Assembly (NCBI GenBank): GCA_035610365.1
Contig: CM069435.1
Location: 7,342,001-7,406,000, forward strand
DNA length: 64,000 nt
Direction: 5' to 3'
Source of the DNA: Aquatica leii
Taxonomy: Eukaryota > Arthropoda > Insecta > Coleoptera > Lampyridae
Part shown: piece after piece, positions 45,240-57,712 of the stretch
Position numbering within the stretch: position 1 is the first letter of the stretch
How the letters are laid out: each line of letters begins with the position of its first letter
The notes under the pieces: model-generated
Database searches by the model: none
What the model was told of the DNA's origin: nothing
What the model saw: the letters and a program-made list of their open reading frames with translations, nothing else
Position numbers and translations under genes: made by a program

Positions 45240-46710
45240 CCTTCCGATTACTATTGGGGTCTTTTTTGACCCCAGACGTGTTGTTTTTGTTGTCTTTTCT
45301 TAAGTTTTTTTTACAACTGTCCCAATATTTTTTTAGCTGAGTTTCTTTCAACAATGTTTAATAATATATAACAAATTTTTCAATTGTTATTTGTTTTGCG
45401 ACGTAAAAAAAATATTGTCGTTGGGGTCATATTTGACCCCACTTGGTAACCGACGTTCTAAAAAGTAATTCTAATATTTTGTCTGCATTTGTCATCTAAT
45501 CTGCTTGTTTCAACGTGTTATTCGTCTGAATCATGATTAATATTCTAAAAACACCGCCAGGATTAACAAAATTCAGTGAACATATTTCAGCATGTCTAGA
45601 TGCTTTCCATTTATTTATCTCGGAAGACATTATGGACATAATACTTAGAGAAACAAACATTCGGGCTAGAAGAATTGTAGGCGATACGTGTAAGCCAGTA
45701 GATGCGGATGAGTTACATGCATTTTTTGGATTACTGTTTCTAGCTGGTGGTTTGAAAGCGCGCCAAGAACCAATATTGGAGCTGTAGAGTACAAAATTCA
45801 TGTCTCTCCATAGATCAATTTTTTGGTGGTTGGTCTCGTAATCGAATGAGAGACCTTTTGAAATACATTTGACTTGACGATATGGACACCCAAGAACGAC
45901 GGGCAACAGATAAATTAGCAGCTATTTGTAACATTCACGATATTCTCGCTGCAAATTGCAAAAAATCGAATAACCCTAATGCTGAAGTATATATTGATGA
46001 ACAACTTGTTCCTTTCCGTGGAAAATGTCCCTTTCGAGTGTATATGAAGTCGAAGCCAGATAAATACAAAATTAAAATCTGGGCTTTATGCGATGTTAGT
46101 AACAGATATTGCTGGAATTTCCAAATATATACTGGAATTGTAGACAACGCTCCAGAACGGGAACAAGGTAAAACACAATTTTAACGTTTTATGCACGGCT
46201 ATAAAATTTCATTTCCAGAGAAGCGGGTAGTTCTGGATTTGGTTGAGGGTTTGAGAGAGGGTTATGGTATTACCACAGATAATTTTTTTACGTCTATGTT
46301 TTTGGCAAAGGAGCTACTGTAGCAATCAAAAACCTTGACCGGAACAATTCGTAAAACACGTAGAGAAATACCAAAATAATTTTTGCCAAAAAGAAATCGA
46401 ACAGAATACTCAAGCGAAATTCTATATGGAGAAGACACAATTTTAGTATCTTACGTACCTAAAAAATATAGAAGCATTATGCTACTTTCAACGCAACACC
46501 AAGATTTGGAATTGTCCGGAGAAGACCTCAGTTACAAACCACAAGTTATCTTGGACTATAATAGCTGCAAAGGAGCTGTGGACAGCGTCGATAAAATGGT
46601 GAAGGAATACTCATGCAGAAGAAATACAAATCGCTGGCCACTTGTTCTATTTTTTAATTTCCTTGATATTGCTGCCATGAATGCATTAGAAGCATGTTGA
46701 CTTTGTATTA
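45240..46710 (+). mobile_element. piggyBac-3, left end plus transposase, right end missing
   Basis: TTAA at 45236-45239 is followed by CCTTCCGATTACTATTGGGG, close to the piggyBac-2 end. Subterminal hairpins are GGGGTC-N6-GACCCC (about 45256-45273) and GGGGTCATATTTGACCCC (about 45423-45440), the latter followed by CACTTGGTAACCGACGTTCT, the same motif that lies inside the left end and at the right end of piggyBac-2. The transposase follows, but no GGAAGGTTAA right end was found downstream, so the element is 3'-truncated near 46710. It is inserted in the Ty1/copia fossil. Confidence 0.75.
45533..46700 (+). pseudogene. piggyBac-3 transposase, truncated and broken
   Basis: It starts at ATG 45533 with INILKTPPGLTKFSEHI; the acidic N-terminus seen in piggyBac-2 is absent. 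Then ISEDIMDIILRETNIRARRI, DADELHAFFGLLFLAGGLKA near 45710 and DDMDTQERRATDKLAAICN near 45880. Catalytic Asp 1 is in VYIDEQLVPFRGKCPFRVYM near 45990, with KPDKYKIKIWALCD after it. Asp 2 is in YGITTDNFFTSMFLAKELL near 46270, and Asp 3 in LDYNSCKGAVDSVDKMVKEY near 46555-46605. It stops at 46700 within FLDIAAMNALEAC, so the C-terminal finger is missing. Stops near 45785, 46180 and 46320 and a frame change break it. Best preserved catalytic core of the three piggyBac copies. Confidence 0.85.
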
Positions 46711-48700
46711 AATTTGTCTACAAATATGTTTTTAACCAAATTTAAAACATTTTTGACCTTATTAATGTGTTCAGTGCATATTTTGTTGGTTGTGTTAAAC
46801 TTTTTTTAAGTAGATGCTTCTAGATCCGAGCAATAAAAAGAAGTGTCTTCTCTTTGTTCTACGTTTAAACTGTTTACGCAAACAAGTTATGAACTTTCAT
46901 TAAAAAATACTGTTATCTTTATATTTGTTCGAAAATCATTCACTTCAGTATTCCCAAGTTTGTTACTTCAAAAAAATTTGTTATAGTTAAAGGCAAGAGG
47001 CACATTTTAAAACGCCCTTTTTTATTTTTAAGATGAGTTGACGCATTATTGATAAGTTTGAGTATTAATTTTTTCTGATATACCACGTTGTACAAATGCA
47101 AATTTTGAGGTTTTTTGATTTGCAAAGAAAACCGATGCTAAATATTATGTTTAGAAGTGACACAATAAGATGCAAAAACGAACATTTTTGTAATAACTAG
47201 AATGAAGAAATTGCGTAATTACATGAGAACATGGTATTAAATATTATTTATAGAACTATAAAATAACATACTGGTAACAGATTGCACTAATTGACCCCAC
47301 ATAAACTTAAGACTTTATTGTGTTAAACGATCAATATATTACTTACATTTTGTGTGCAAATAAGAAGTAGAAGTTATTTCAAAATTATTTTTTGACTTAA
47401 TTTAATGTTATTTATTTTGTTATATAATTTCAATAAATTCTGCAAATATTTGCTAATCGATAAGGTGGAAGAGCTTAAAGTTCTTAAAATGCTTACGGAA
47501 TGTTTATTTTATATTGTATTCGGCAACTTAAGACGTTTTAAAAAAACATGTTTTTATGGTTTGTTTTCTGGACAAAAAAACAAAATTAAATGAGATACTC
47601 GTTCTTATTTAAAAAAAAACTAATTAATTTTTGCATTTACTAGAATGAAGTTTTCTTTATTTATAAAATGAAAGATAATCTTCCAGTTTAACTACAATAA
47701 TAATTAAGTTTTGTGCTGAAAGTTTTGTAAAAGTTTACTATCCATTTTTTTTAATTATTTTGCATCGTAAGCTGTAGAGTTTAAAAAGCATGTATAGAAT
47801 AATGTAGAATTGCATTGCCAACATTATTAACCTAAGTAACCTAATAATTTACTATTTTAAGTACAAGTTCTGATGTAACGATGTCACAATTTTAAAGATT
47901 TTATTCGATATTCGAATAAGTAAATACATTTAGCATATTACGCCATAAAACTTTAGAGTCAATATGATATAGAAAATTTGCTAAGTGCTTTAGAGAGAAT
48001 GGGTATATTTCAATTGCTAAGTGGGATTTGTTAAAAGTGAAGCATACAAAATATTCTCCCAGATGTATTTCTTCGAAACATAATTTAGTATTTAATATAA
48101 CGTCTTATCGATCAATATTGTTTTAACTTATTTCGTTTGTAATTCAAATCGAACTTTTTTACACGACGTTATTGGAAATGTATACTTTTATTTTGTATTC
48201 CTGTTGAGATTACTTATTTTCATTTTTGTTACTGAAATAGGATATGTGTTTTTTTAAATAATATTAATAACATCTCTTTTTATTTATTACGATTAAAAAA
48301 ATTGTTTTTATTTAGTCACCAAAAAATAATTTTATTTAGTTTTTATTTTAAGCATTTTTCAACAGAAAATAGTTTTACATTTACATTTTTGTAGCTAAAA
48401 CCCGACCCCTTTTAAGACTAGGTTTTTTTATGTAGTTTATTTGAGTCGTTTTTGCTTTAAGGAAGCAATTTTTAAATGTTAAAAACAATCGGGTTTTAAC
48501 AAAGACAAAAATGTCATAACGAATCATTTTTGATTGGACAAATTTCAGAATTAAAAGAAAACGTACGTGTACTATATTTTTACAGTTTTTATTATTAAAG
48601 AACGAAATGCATGAAATGAATTATATAGTCATTTACTTTTTTAACTAAATTTAAACAAAAAAGTTTCACAGAAATCTCAAATCTTGCAACTATCGGATAT
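46711..48700. other. AT-rich spacer
   Basis: No gene or element ends recognised; short frames only. Confidence 0.5.
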
Positions 48701-48701
48701 A

Positions 48702-49078
48702 CAATGTGTCCCACGCTAGGGGTACCCCATGGGATTTAACATGGGAAAATTGAAATTATTTTTTTCTTGCTTCCCAAATTAAAAATCGCAAAGATTTTGA
48801 CGCAGATTTAAAGCGGCACTTAAAACGTTTCTAAAAACAATTTTTTGATTATAATTTGATAATTAATAAATTAATTTGAAATTCGAAATTTTGAAGGTTT
48901 TTTGCGCATGCGATTCAGATCGGCTATCTTCGGTTTTTAAAGTAATATGAATGCTAAAATTAAATTGTAGCCCGTTAAATCAACATTATGCAACTTTATT
49001 TTTGAGGAAATGGAAATTTGAAGAACAAAGACTAGAAAAATTACATTTGAAAATTTTCTGTAGCAGACTAGAAAAAAA
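48702..49078. repeat. Left inverted repeat of the 48702-50878 mariner
   Basis: Shares long identical runs with the reverse complement of 50505-50878, such as GCGCATGCGATTCAGATCG and GGTTTTTAAAGTAATATG, with a few substitutions and small indels. Confidence 0.85.
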
Positions 49079-49274
49079 AATTAATCAAACATAAATTTAC
49101 ATTTACATAGGTAACTACGAACACTCATCGTGGTACCAATAGGTCGAACGCAGGAAGATTGCTCTAATAATCGTCGTGCAGAAAAATTCATTTCAAATGA
49201 AAATTTGTGGCCCTGTAAAGGGCCTTTTTAACATTGTCGATCCGTTGCTTGGCGGAACGACCACGGCGAATCAC

Positions 49275-50347
49275 CTATTTAGGCATGAGGTGTTCAAAAA
49301 TGCCTCCTGCTTGAACTGTACAATAAGTTAGCCGTTCAACAAATCTTTTTCGTGTTTCGGCTAATTTACGAATGGTAATAGCTCGGCATATCACTTGAAT
49401 TTCATCTTTTAGCGCGTCCCTATTTTCATACCGTTTTCCTCCTTTGAATAATTTTTCTTTTATGTAACTCCACAAAAAAAATCGCACCGGTTTAAATCAG
49501 GTGACCTAGCAGGCCATGTTATGGTACCATTCTTGCCTATCCATTGATTTGGAAATGCTTCATTCAGAAGCCCAGTGTTTAGTCTAGCAGTATAGGCTGG
49601 AGCACCATCCTGCATAAAACAAACTTGGCGATTTTCACCCGCAACATCATTTAGTTGTGGAAACACTTCTTCTAGTAGAAGGTAATGATATTTTATGGAA
49701 GTAAGTGTACCTTCAATGAAAAAAGGACCAATAACATGACTTCCCAGCAAGCCCATCCAAACATTGACAGTTTGTCGCCATTATATTGGTCCATTTACTA
49801 ATTTGTGCGGATTTTCGAGAGACTATGTACGATTATTTTCTCGATTTGGTCTTTCATCAAGTCCAAATAAACATTCATCCGAAAAACAAATGTTTTTTAC
49901 AAAATCGCGATTGGAATTGTTCATTTGGGTGATTATTTCACAAAATCTCATACTAGAATAATAATCGTGTGGTAATAATTCTTGATGGCATTGCCAACGG
50001 TAACTTTTAAAGCCCTCTTGTTTAAGGTACCTGAATGCTGACGACCGATGAACACCTACATTAATTTCAATTTCTCGCAAACTAACATCAGGATCTTGGT
50101 CTACAGCTGCCAGAACTGCCAACTTCTGAGGGTTGTCTTCATGATCCTGTAAGGTTGGTGGACGCTGACATTTACATGATGGATTTACGGAGCCAGTAGT
50201 TTCAAATAATTGTATCGGTTTTTTGATACTCTTTAAAAAAGGTATTGGTCTATATGCGAAAAAACCGGCAAAGTCTTCTTCAATTTGGACCTTTGAAACA
50301 CTTCGAAAATATTGTTTTACCACAAGAATTTTTTCTTCTACATTCAT
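49275..50347 (-). pseudogene. DUF4817-type mariner transposase (DD36D-like), few breaks
   Basis: ATG at 50347 starts MNVEEKILVVKQYFRSVSKV. HTH blocks follow (FETTGSVNPSCKCQRPPTL, then DVSLREIEINVGVHRSSAFR). The first catalytic Asp is in CFSDECLFGLDE near 49870-49885; after a frame break near 49823, NVWMGLLGSHVIGPFFIEG follows near 49710-49755. The second Asp is in CFMQDGAPAYTARLN near 49600, and the third in WPARSPDLNRCDFF near 49495, with 36 residues between Asp 2 and Asp 3. After another break near 49470 the frame continues FFLWSYIKEKLFKGGKRYEN and ends GGIFEHLMPK at 49275. About two or three frame breaks; all three Asp are still readable, but the gene is not open. Confidence 0.85.
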
Positions 50348-50504
50348 TTTCGAAGCTTGTAAAACAATTCTATCAAAACTGTCAACACTTCAAATGTTTT
50401 ATAACAAATCAATGCTAACTTAATTTTTAATACCTATTTACTTGAACATAATTCAAGTTTATTTCATTTTAGAATCATTAGTTGGTTTATTAGCACGCAA
50501 ATGC

Positions 50505-50878
50505 GGGCGCAATTTGGTTTTTTTAGCCTACAGAAAATTTTCAAATGTAATTTTTCTAGTCTTTGTTCTTCAAAAAGTTGCACAATGTTGATTTGACGGA
50601 CTACAATTTAATTTTAGCATCCATATTACTTTAAAAACCGAAGATAGTCGATCTGAATCGCATGCGCAAAAACTTTCAAAATTTAGAATTTCAAATGCCT
50701 GTAATTAATTTATTAATTATCAAATTATAATCAAAAAATTGTTTTTAGAAACGTTTTAAGTGCCACTTTAAATCTGCGTCAACATTTTTGCGATTTTTGA
50801 ATTTGGGAAGCAGGAAAAAAATAATTTCAATTTTCCCATATTAAATCCTATGGGGTACCCCTAGCGTGGGACATAACG
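50505..50878. repeat. Right inverted repeat of the 48702-50878 mariner
   Basis: Inverted partner of 48702-49078. Confidence 0.85.
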
Positions 50879-50881
50879 TAT

Positions 50882-52090
50882 ATATAAATAATGAAAAGAT
50901 TAAAAAACAGAAATAACTAGTATTCTAGGTGCATATTAAACGAGAATAGAGTCGTATGATAACTCACCAATTGTTTGTATTAAACATTTGTCCATGAAAT
51001 GGCTGAGAATTGTTTCTCATAACCTCTTCAGCGCTGGAAGATGATGAATCAGCAACACCAATGACTTATATAGATTTTTTTGTCATAACAAATTATGAGC
51101 GAGATCGCTTATTATCAAGAATTGTTGCGTGCTGATAAAACGTAGTTTCCAGTGACATATCTAAAGAGAAACCCAATCGCGTTATCTTAAATCCATGCAC
51201 TTGAACAAACGTCATAGCATCTAAATAGACCGGTTTCATAATTAGTATTAAAAACTTTAAATCCAAACACTTCCGGCTGTTGTTTCCCATTTATAGTTTT
51301 AGTAGTATGTAATAGTTTAGTGCAAACTGGAGGGTATATCTTTTATAGAAATTTTTTTAGAGAAGCGCATAAATGAGTATTTTGGGCTAATCTTTTCAAA
51401 TGATTAACAAAATGCTCAATAAACTGTCATAAATTCGCGGTTTTCTTCCACCAGTAGTCTATTGTTGCCTCCAACATTAAGACGCGATGTTTTGTTTTGG
51501 TTGTAAAGCTTTAATGTCGAACATCGAACTTTATTTGACACAGTATATTTTCAAAACAAAAAATCACGTTCGCAAAGTTCAAATATTCATAATGCGCTCA
51601 CAAGCATGTTATGCGAAAAAAGGTCGAACAAATTGAGCCTCACGTCCACTGACTATCATTTTCTGCTGGCTTAGATACGGTTAAAAGATTCGAATAAATT
51701 TAAAATATTCTCTGGGCACAATCATTTTGAAGCCAAAGTTGAACTTTCAGAAATTTTGCCAGACTTTGATTGAATACGGTCGGATTAAATAAACAATTTA
51801 TATCGCGTGATCTCTGGAAATTGTTTTACCACACTCTAATTAGTTGACACGCGTTTAAAAAAACAAAACAAAATAATTACTGGACTTTACCAGAGCTTTA
51901 TAACGGTTCACAGTTCAACAGCTTCTAAGATTATGACACGATTCGAGCTACGTTGCCACCTCCTTTCAGATATAAAAGTTTCGAAGTGAAGATTTCACCT
52001 TTGGAAATGTGCATCCACAGTTTAAGAACTGTTTTTTTCAACAGTTTGTCGCGTTTGCGATTCCCTGTCAAATCTAAAGAAGACTGGACT
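50882..52090. other. Spacer without a recognised gene
   Basis: A minus-strand frame at 51093-51290 (MGNNSRKCLDLKFL...) has no recognisable domain. About 51440-52080 is less AT-rich but unassigned. Confidence 0.4.
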
Positions 52091-52092
52091 GG

Positions 52093-52233
52093 AATAGTAT
52101 ATTAAAACACAAGTTACAGAATGAACGCGCTTCAAGCACGAGACCGGGTTTCATACACGAGCCGCGCAGCGGTGAGTTTATGAAGCGGCCGAGTGATTGA
52201 AACGTATTCTATGACGTGTGTTTTATACTATTT
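52093..52233. mobile_element. Short MITE-like element with terminal inverted repeats
   Basis: The left end AATAGTATATTAAAACACAA is matched by the reverse complement of the right end, AATAGTATAAAACACACGTC. The interior is GC-richer (ACGAGACCGGGTTTCATACA, CACGAGCCGCGCAGCGG) than its surroundings. No coding capacity. Similar small elements are, as I recall, frequent in insect genomes; the target duplication is not clear. Confidence 0.55.
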
Positions 52234-52239
52234 TCTCTA

Positions 52240-53795
52240 TTTTGATACAATAATTAATATTTTTCGTATAATTTTAATTTTAAAACAACATTGGGAAACT
52301 TTATTATTTTATTGAATTGGCAACACTTACACTTTGACATATTGAAATTTATGTGTTAACCTAAAATCATACGAAATTATCTCTTTATACCTTTATAAGT
52401 AAATAAATTTGAATTAATAAAACGTGTTTATTTTATTTTGGCGTCAAAATTGGAATTTCAATTGCTCAATTCCAATAATTTTGATTTCTTTTTCATGTAA
52501 CGTCAACTTACGATGCAGAGATACCAACTTTGAAAAAACTAACATTACTAAAATTCGTGTAAGAATTGGCTTATTCTTACACGGATTTTAGTGTAAGAAT
52601 GGCTAATTCTCATGTTGAAATAGAGAAAAACATTTCGCGACGTGAAATAATCGACATGCATTTTTAGTACATTCTCTAGGTGTTCTTAGCGTGATCTTTC
52701 GGCGCAAAAAAGTAAAATTAATCTTATAAGCGACCCGTCAATTGCCAAAGACAAAGAAAAGGAAATATTAAATTTGCTCTCTCCGTTTACAACAAAAAAA
52801 CAAACAAAAAACCTCGTTAAACGATAGAATTAAATTTAAATAGTTATTTTCAATTTTCTTGCGTTAGACAGTATCTCAATTCATCGTATCTCTCGTACAA
52901 TAATCAAATAAAAAACTTACAAACGTGTATCCAAATAAATTTAACTAATTTCTGACCTTTCAAAAGAGATACTCCCGTATGCAACTTTTTTTCGTTTTTG
53001 CACCGCGTCAGGGTTTTTAAAACCTTCGTTTAAAACTCTCCTCTTTGTTTGTACGCAATTTTGACTTTATATCCTAAAACGTTTTTTTCTGATTGGGCAA
53101 GTTCACGAACGCTCTCAGTACCATATCTGCCAATTGGTTTTTCCTTTTTTTACTCAATCTGTTCAAAGCGGCGTTGGGTCCTCTTCTACCCTTAAGATGT
53201 TACTACGTTTCGTTATTGGGCGGCGCTGCATGCTACAAATGGAATAAAAATTTACCAATGCTACTATTTTTTTTTCTATTAATAAAAAATTAAGAAATGA
53301 ATTTTACTTTAACATGATTCTTTTCTCTAATCTTAAAAGATTTATAACGCTAATAATAGTAATAATCTTTACAATTGCCTGACTGTTGATACAATTTCAA
53401 CATTCAAAATTTACTCAAATTTTATTTTACATACTTTCGTTCTATGCTGATAACTTTACATTAAAATCGTTTATGACTCAAACTACCAATTACTGATAGT
53501 TTTGGTTATAAAACTTTATAGATCAGATTTATTAAATTACTTCTTCGTTTACGCATTTTAAGATTTGAACATAAATTACACTGGTCTACAGTTTGTTGCC
53601 CTAGACATGAAAATGATTTTGAGTCTATTTAAGCACACAATTCATGAAACTATCAATGATTTTGTAAGACTTGCTCTGATTTATTTTAAAATCTTTATTT
53701 TCATTTTATATTACAAAAATCGAAAAACAAGACACAAAATAACAGATATATTTATGTCAGTTATGTTTTGAAAAATTAGAATACATCGAAGTAAG
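52240..53795. other. Spacer without a recognised gene
   Basis: 52560-52620 holds a short inverted repeat: CTTATTCTTACAC and GTGTAAGAATGG. Otherwise no element or gene recognised. Confidence 0.4.
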
Positions 53796-53799
53796 TAAA

Positions 53800-55321
53800 G
53801 TGGAAAATGTCGAAAATATATTTTGTATTTCCATAAAACGCCTTTTATGAGCTCTTCTTTTATAATCTTTTAGGGGACAATCTCTTTTCAAAGACCAGCA
53901 CTAATCTGGCATCATGTGACAATTCCATCGATACCTTTCCTCCATCACTTTTAGATCTTGGTGGAACCGCTCTCCCTGTTCCTCACTATAATTTCCTAAG
54001 TGTAACCTAATACTCATATTTGCTCCTAAAGTCTGAAAGTTTCTCAGCATATTTTGCACAATTTCTTCATCATTTGCTGCTTTATGCTTTCCTAGGAAAT
54101 TTTCGACAACCAACACAAGCTTTACTTTCCGGAACAGTCATAATTTTGATAAAATCTGAGTCTTTTATCAATTGTCGTATTTGAGGACCATCAAATATTC
54201 CACCTTTCAATTTTTCCATACTGAGCTTCGGAAATTTTCTGCATATGTAATTAAAATAATCTCCGTCCTTGTTCAACGCTTTTACAAATTGCTTCATCAT
54301 ACCTAACTTAATATGTAATGGTGGAAGTATGATTTTGTTTCTGCTCAGCAGCGGCTCCCTTGTTCTATTGGCTTTACCGACAGTTAAAGAATTTCGTACA
54401 GACCAAACATCTTGTTCCCAATGAAGTTGTTTTGCTCTACTATCCCACATACAAATAAAGCAAGGGTATTTTGTGTATCTACTTTGTTGGCCAAGTAAAA
54501 AATTAACCATTTTTAAATCCACACAGATCGGTCGTTGATGCTCCGAGAATTTAATTTTCTCTAAAACTAATTTTACATTTTCATATTTTTCTTTGAGTTT
54601 TATTGAATGGGCAATTGGAATTGACGCAAATTTATTTCCATTGCGCAATAAGACGCATTTTAAACTTCTTTTGCAACTGTCAATAAAAAGGCGCCATTCA
54701 GTAGATTTGTTTTCTTCTAAACCCATGTCTAGAAGCAGCTTCGCGATATCACTACAATACACCAATCCTTCATTTTCAATAAAAAATTGTAATAACTCTT
54801 TTTCTCGCGTTCTGCATGTAGTAAATGTTACTGTTGGTGCGAATAATTTTTTTTCTTTCAATCTTGAGGCTAACAGTTCTGATCCTTGTGGATAAATTGA
54901 GATCACGTATTAAATTACTGAGTTCATATTGAGAAAATAATTTTGGCGTAGATGTTTCGCCCTCCCATTCACTTCCACTGATAGACGGTTCCGATTTCTA
55001 TGAATTTGGCAACATCATTGTTTCTGAGGGCATGCGTTTGATTTTGATTAAAACGTTTAACATCTACTACGCAAAAGTAACAATCATCTAAATGATTCGT
55101 AGGCTCCATCCAGATCATAGAAATACTAAAGCTTTATCCAGAACGTTTTCTTTTTTTCCACAACCGTAAAGACTCAACACAGGACTTACAAACTTTATTA
55201 GAAACCCAAGTCTCCTTGACAAAGTCTGTGATATTTCTTTTTTGTTTTTTGGTATATAAACACCGCAAATATAACAAAATAAATCACTACAATATTTACA
55301 CTTTTTTCGTGACAAACTCAT
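53800..55321 (-). pseudogene. Second anonymous arthropod repeat-family gene, broken
   Basis: Reads leftward from ATG 55321: a Cys-rich start (KKCKYCSDLFCYICGVYIP), then WMEPTNHLDDCYFC near 55100 (a further Cys pair), SQYELSNLIRDL near 54910, an open stretch 54906-54082 (ISIYPQGSELLASRLKEKK, EGLVYCSDIAKLLLDMGLEE, ECRLFIDS-like block, GNKFASIPIAHSIKLKEKY, YTKYPCFICMWDSRAKQLHW, ILPPLHIKLGMMKQFVKALN, FPKLSMEKLKGGIFDGPQI), and VENFLGKHKAANDEEIVQNM with NYSEEQGERFHQDLKVMEER at the end. The strings match a multicopy uncharacterised arthropod protein I recall. One segment near 53990 (about a dozen residues before NYSEEQGE) appears deleted, and frames shift near 54100 and 54920-55110. No flanking inverted repeats were found. 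Its function is unknown; CYFC, CFICMWDSR and H-rich parts suggest zinc binding. Confidence 0.7.
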
Positions 55322-55329
55322 ATTTTAAA

Positions 55330-56920
55330 AGACAAGACAAATATATTAGAATGGACATTCAGTAATTGAAACAAAATATTAATCCATGACAACTTATCCA
55401 GATTCACCTGTAAGTACTACAATATTGTCAAATAATAATCTCAGCTGTCCTGTGGAGCAATGGGTCTGAGAGTGGGGATCACGTGATGTTTGTATGCGCA
55501 AAAAAGTTGCGCAGAAGCCTAGTCATGACTAGAAAATTAAATTTTATTTCTAAGAAGCCGATAATTGTTCAAAATATAAGATATGCAAAAATTATAAAAA
55601 TACGAACACATTGAGAACTTTCATGAATATATTGGTAATCTGGGCACTTGAAAACATCAAAATTTGCGATGACATCCAGGGCAACAAAAAAAGTTTTTTT
55701 TTGTAGAGCTGTGTTATCGGTTTAGTCGAATATGTGTGTTTCGGTCTAGTTGATTTTGGTGACCACTGCGGTTTTTTTTGCGGGTAAGGGTACCTTTGTC
55801 AGTGTGATAATATCTGGAGTTGGTTTTCTTGTAAACCATCCTGCATCGAAACCGCCACAATTTTTGTATTAAGATGATTTGCTTAATTTTTTTAGATTTA
55901 TTCCGACAGCGGGAGAACAAATCAACGTACTAGAAGGGCACCTGCAAACTATGGTGAATTTGTGCTAGTAGATTAACCTGTGACCCCCGTTCCGCTTTAG
56001 TGATAAAAATGTTTCTTTTTCGGACACATGTGTTTACTTCTGCTGAATTTTATAGAGTTTTCACACTGTCGGACCGTCCCCCTCATGGTTCACATGAGTT
56101 GAATTATGTTCTCAGACAATCAGCCTGACGCTATATCACTCTCCTTATGAATAGCAATGTCGTTATCTAGCCGAATAGTTATTTTTGTAAAATCGGATTG
56201 CTGTATAACTTATAACGGTTCCACTCATATCGACTCTCGTTATTTTGAACCATAACGATTATGATATAACGGCGGCGTTTTGGTAGCCGTTATAAACATA
56301 ACTATTGTGATGTATAGGCTTGAGAGCTTTTTTTGTATGAAAAAATGAATTTTGGAAATGTTTTGTGCGTTGCATTATACGAGGAACTGAAAAATGCAAT
56401 CAGAAAAAGCGTCTTTTCAGTTTTACCGTGTATTTTAGAAAATAAGGTTAGAAACGTATTCTTTCATACATAAAAGGAGCATTTTACGCGAATACCCGTT
56501 TGAAGTAACTACGTAAACAAAATGTATAAAAAAGATGTAAGTTATGTAACGGTGTGTTTTGTAACTCAGTTTTATTTCGAATTAATTCAAGATGCTTATA
56601 CTTTTACGTATTAATTAAAGCCATTATTAAATAGAAAATTGGGGCTATCGAGGGATGATGTGCGTCACTTAATGGAGGTCGTAGCAAAAATTTGAATTTT
56701 ATTTCGTACCAGATAGCTTTAGTCTAGATTTTTTATATTTCAAAATCTACCAGTCAGATGTTTTAGGACGGCACATTTCATTTAAGTTTAACTTAAATTA
56801 TTAAATTGGGGTCTAGACTTTACTCGATTTTTATTAAACCCAACCCCAATAATGCTCAGTACGGATCCATTCTACAATTAAATTTTTTTATATCTTTGAT
56901 AATTATGGAGTAATTTGTGG
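55330..56920. other. Spacer without a recognised gene
   Basis: Mixed composition. 56160-56330 is enriched for TATAACG-type words (ATAACTTATAACGGTTCC, CATAACGATTATGATATAAC, CGTTATAAACATAAC), an irregular degenerate repeat. No gene found. Confidence 0.4.
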
Positions 56921-56924
56921 TTTT

Positions 56925-57110
56925 TTTAAATTGCAATTTTTAGTTTTTTTTGCATAACTTTCAAATTGTTTATGATTTTCAATGTTTTTTGCCGGAATCT
57001 AAATAAGCATTAAATAGTGCACAAAATTGCTTATATAATCGACTGCATAACTCTTATAGTTTCTAAGATCAAAATAGTGACCCATTCAATTTGGGACACC
57101 GTGTATAAGC
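56925..57110 (+). repeat. Direct repeat, copy 1 (mariner-end-like)
   Basis: ATAACTTTCAAATTGTT, CGGAATCTAAATAAGCA, ACTCTTATAGTTTCTAAG and a terminal GTGACCCATTCAATTTGGGA with GACACCGTGTATA. It matches 57713-57870 in the same orientation. The GGGACACCGTG end followed by TA looks like a mariner-type terminus. Confidence 0.6.
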
Positions 57111-57712
57111 TCCAATCCGTATCGCAACTAGAAATTTTTGTAATTTGATGAACGCCTACTACATTCTTTTAAAAATTTGTTTTAAAACCATAATACATAA
57201 ATTTGTAATTAAGCTGATAATAGTTTCTTGGAAAAAAGTGTCTTTAGTTTTTTAAAATTATGTTAAATAGTTTTAAAAATCAGGAAAAACCCCAAAAAAC
57301 ACATTTTTTTGGACGATATCTAAAAACATATTTAAACATTTTTCCGATTTCAAAACCGATTTCATCTTCTGTCAAATTGCCACTTGCGATCAAAAGCAGT
57401 GTTTGGATGGGCATTTTGTTAACCAATAATTTATTTTTATCCTGATCAAAACTATCGTTACGTTCTTCTTGCAGATCTAAGAAAAATCTGGCATCACTAC
57501 TACGACTCAGAAACTTTCAAAACAAAAAATTGAAAGTTATTCGTCAACCGTCAGTTTTCGTCAATTTCTCAGAAAATTTGAGTAAACACACTCAGCCAAT
57601 GCTGCTTTAGCACTGTTATTAAAGAAAATATTATAAATCAAGCCATAGTATTAAATACACGCATTACGAAGAAATTAATTTGAAAACAAAGACAAAGACA
57701 CTTTTATCAAAA

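Larger units (their letters stand above)
48702..50878 (-). mobile_element. Mariner-like transposon with ~370-bp inverted repeats, 2177 bp
   Basis: TA at 48700-48701 and 50879-50880. The left end reads CAATGTGTCCCACGCTAGGG and the reverse complement of the right end CGTTATGTCCCACGCTAGGG; the arms then match almost base for base for about 370 bp (48702-49078 versus 50505-50878). The transposase lies on the minus strand between them. High arm identity suggests it is younger than the mariner at 20848. Confidence 0.9.

Noticed and set aside
45421-45465. A separate piggyBac-derived MITE at 45240-45470
   Set aside because: piggyBac-2 has the same internal motif about 200 bp inside its left end, so this is the normal left end of piggyBac-3.
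56160-56330. TATAACG-rich words as a satellite or CRISPR-like array
   Set aside because: Spacing is irregular and units differ; no constant repeat or spacer length.
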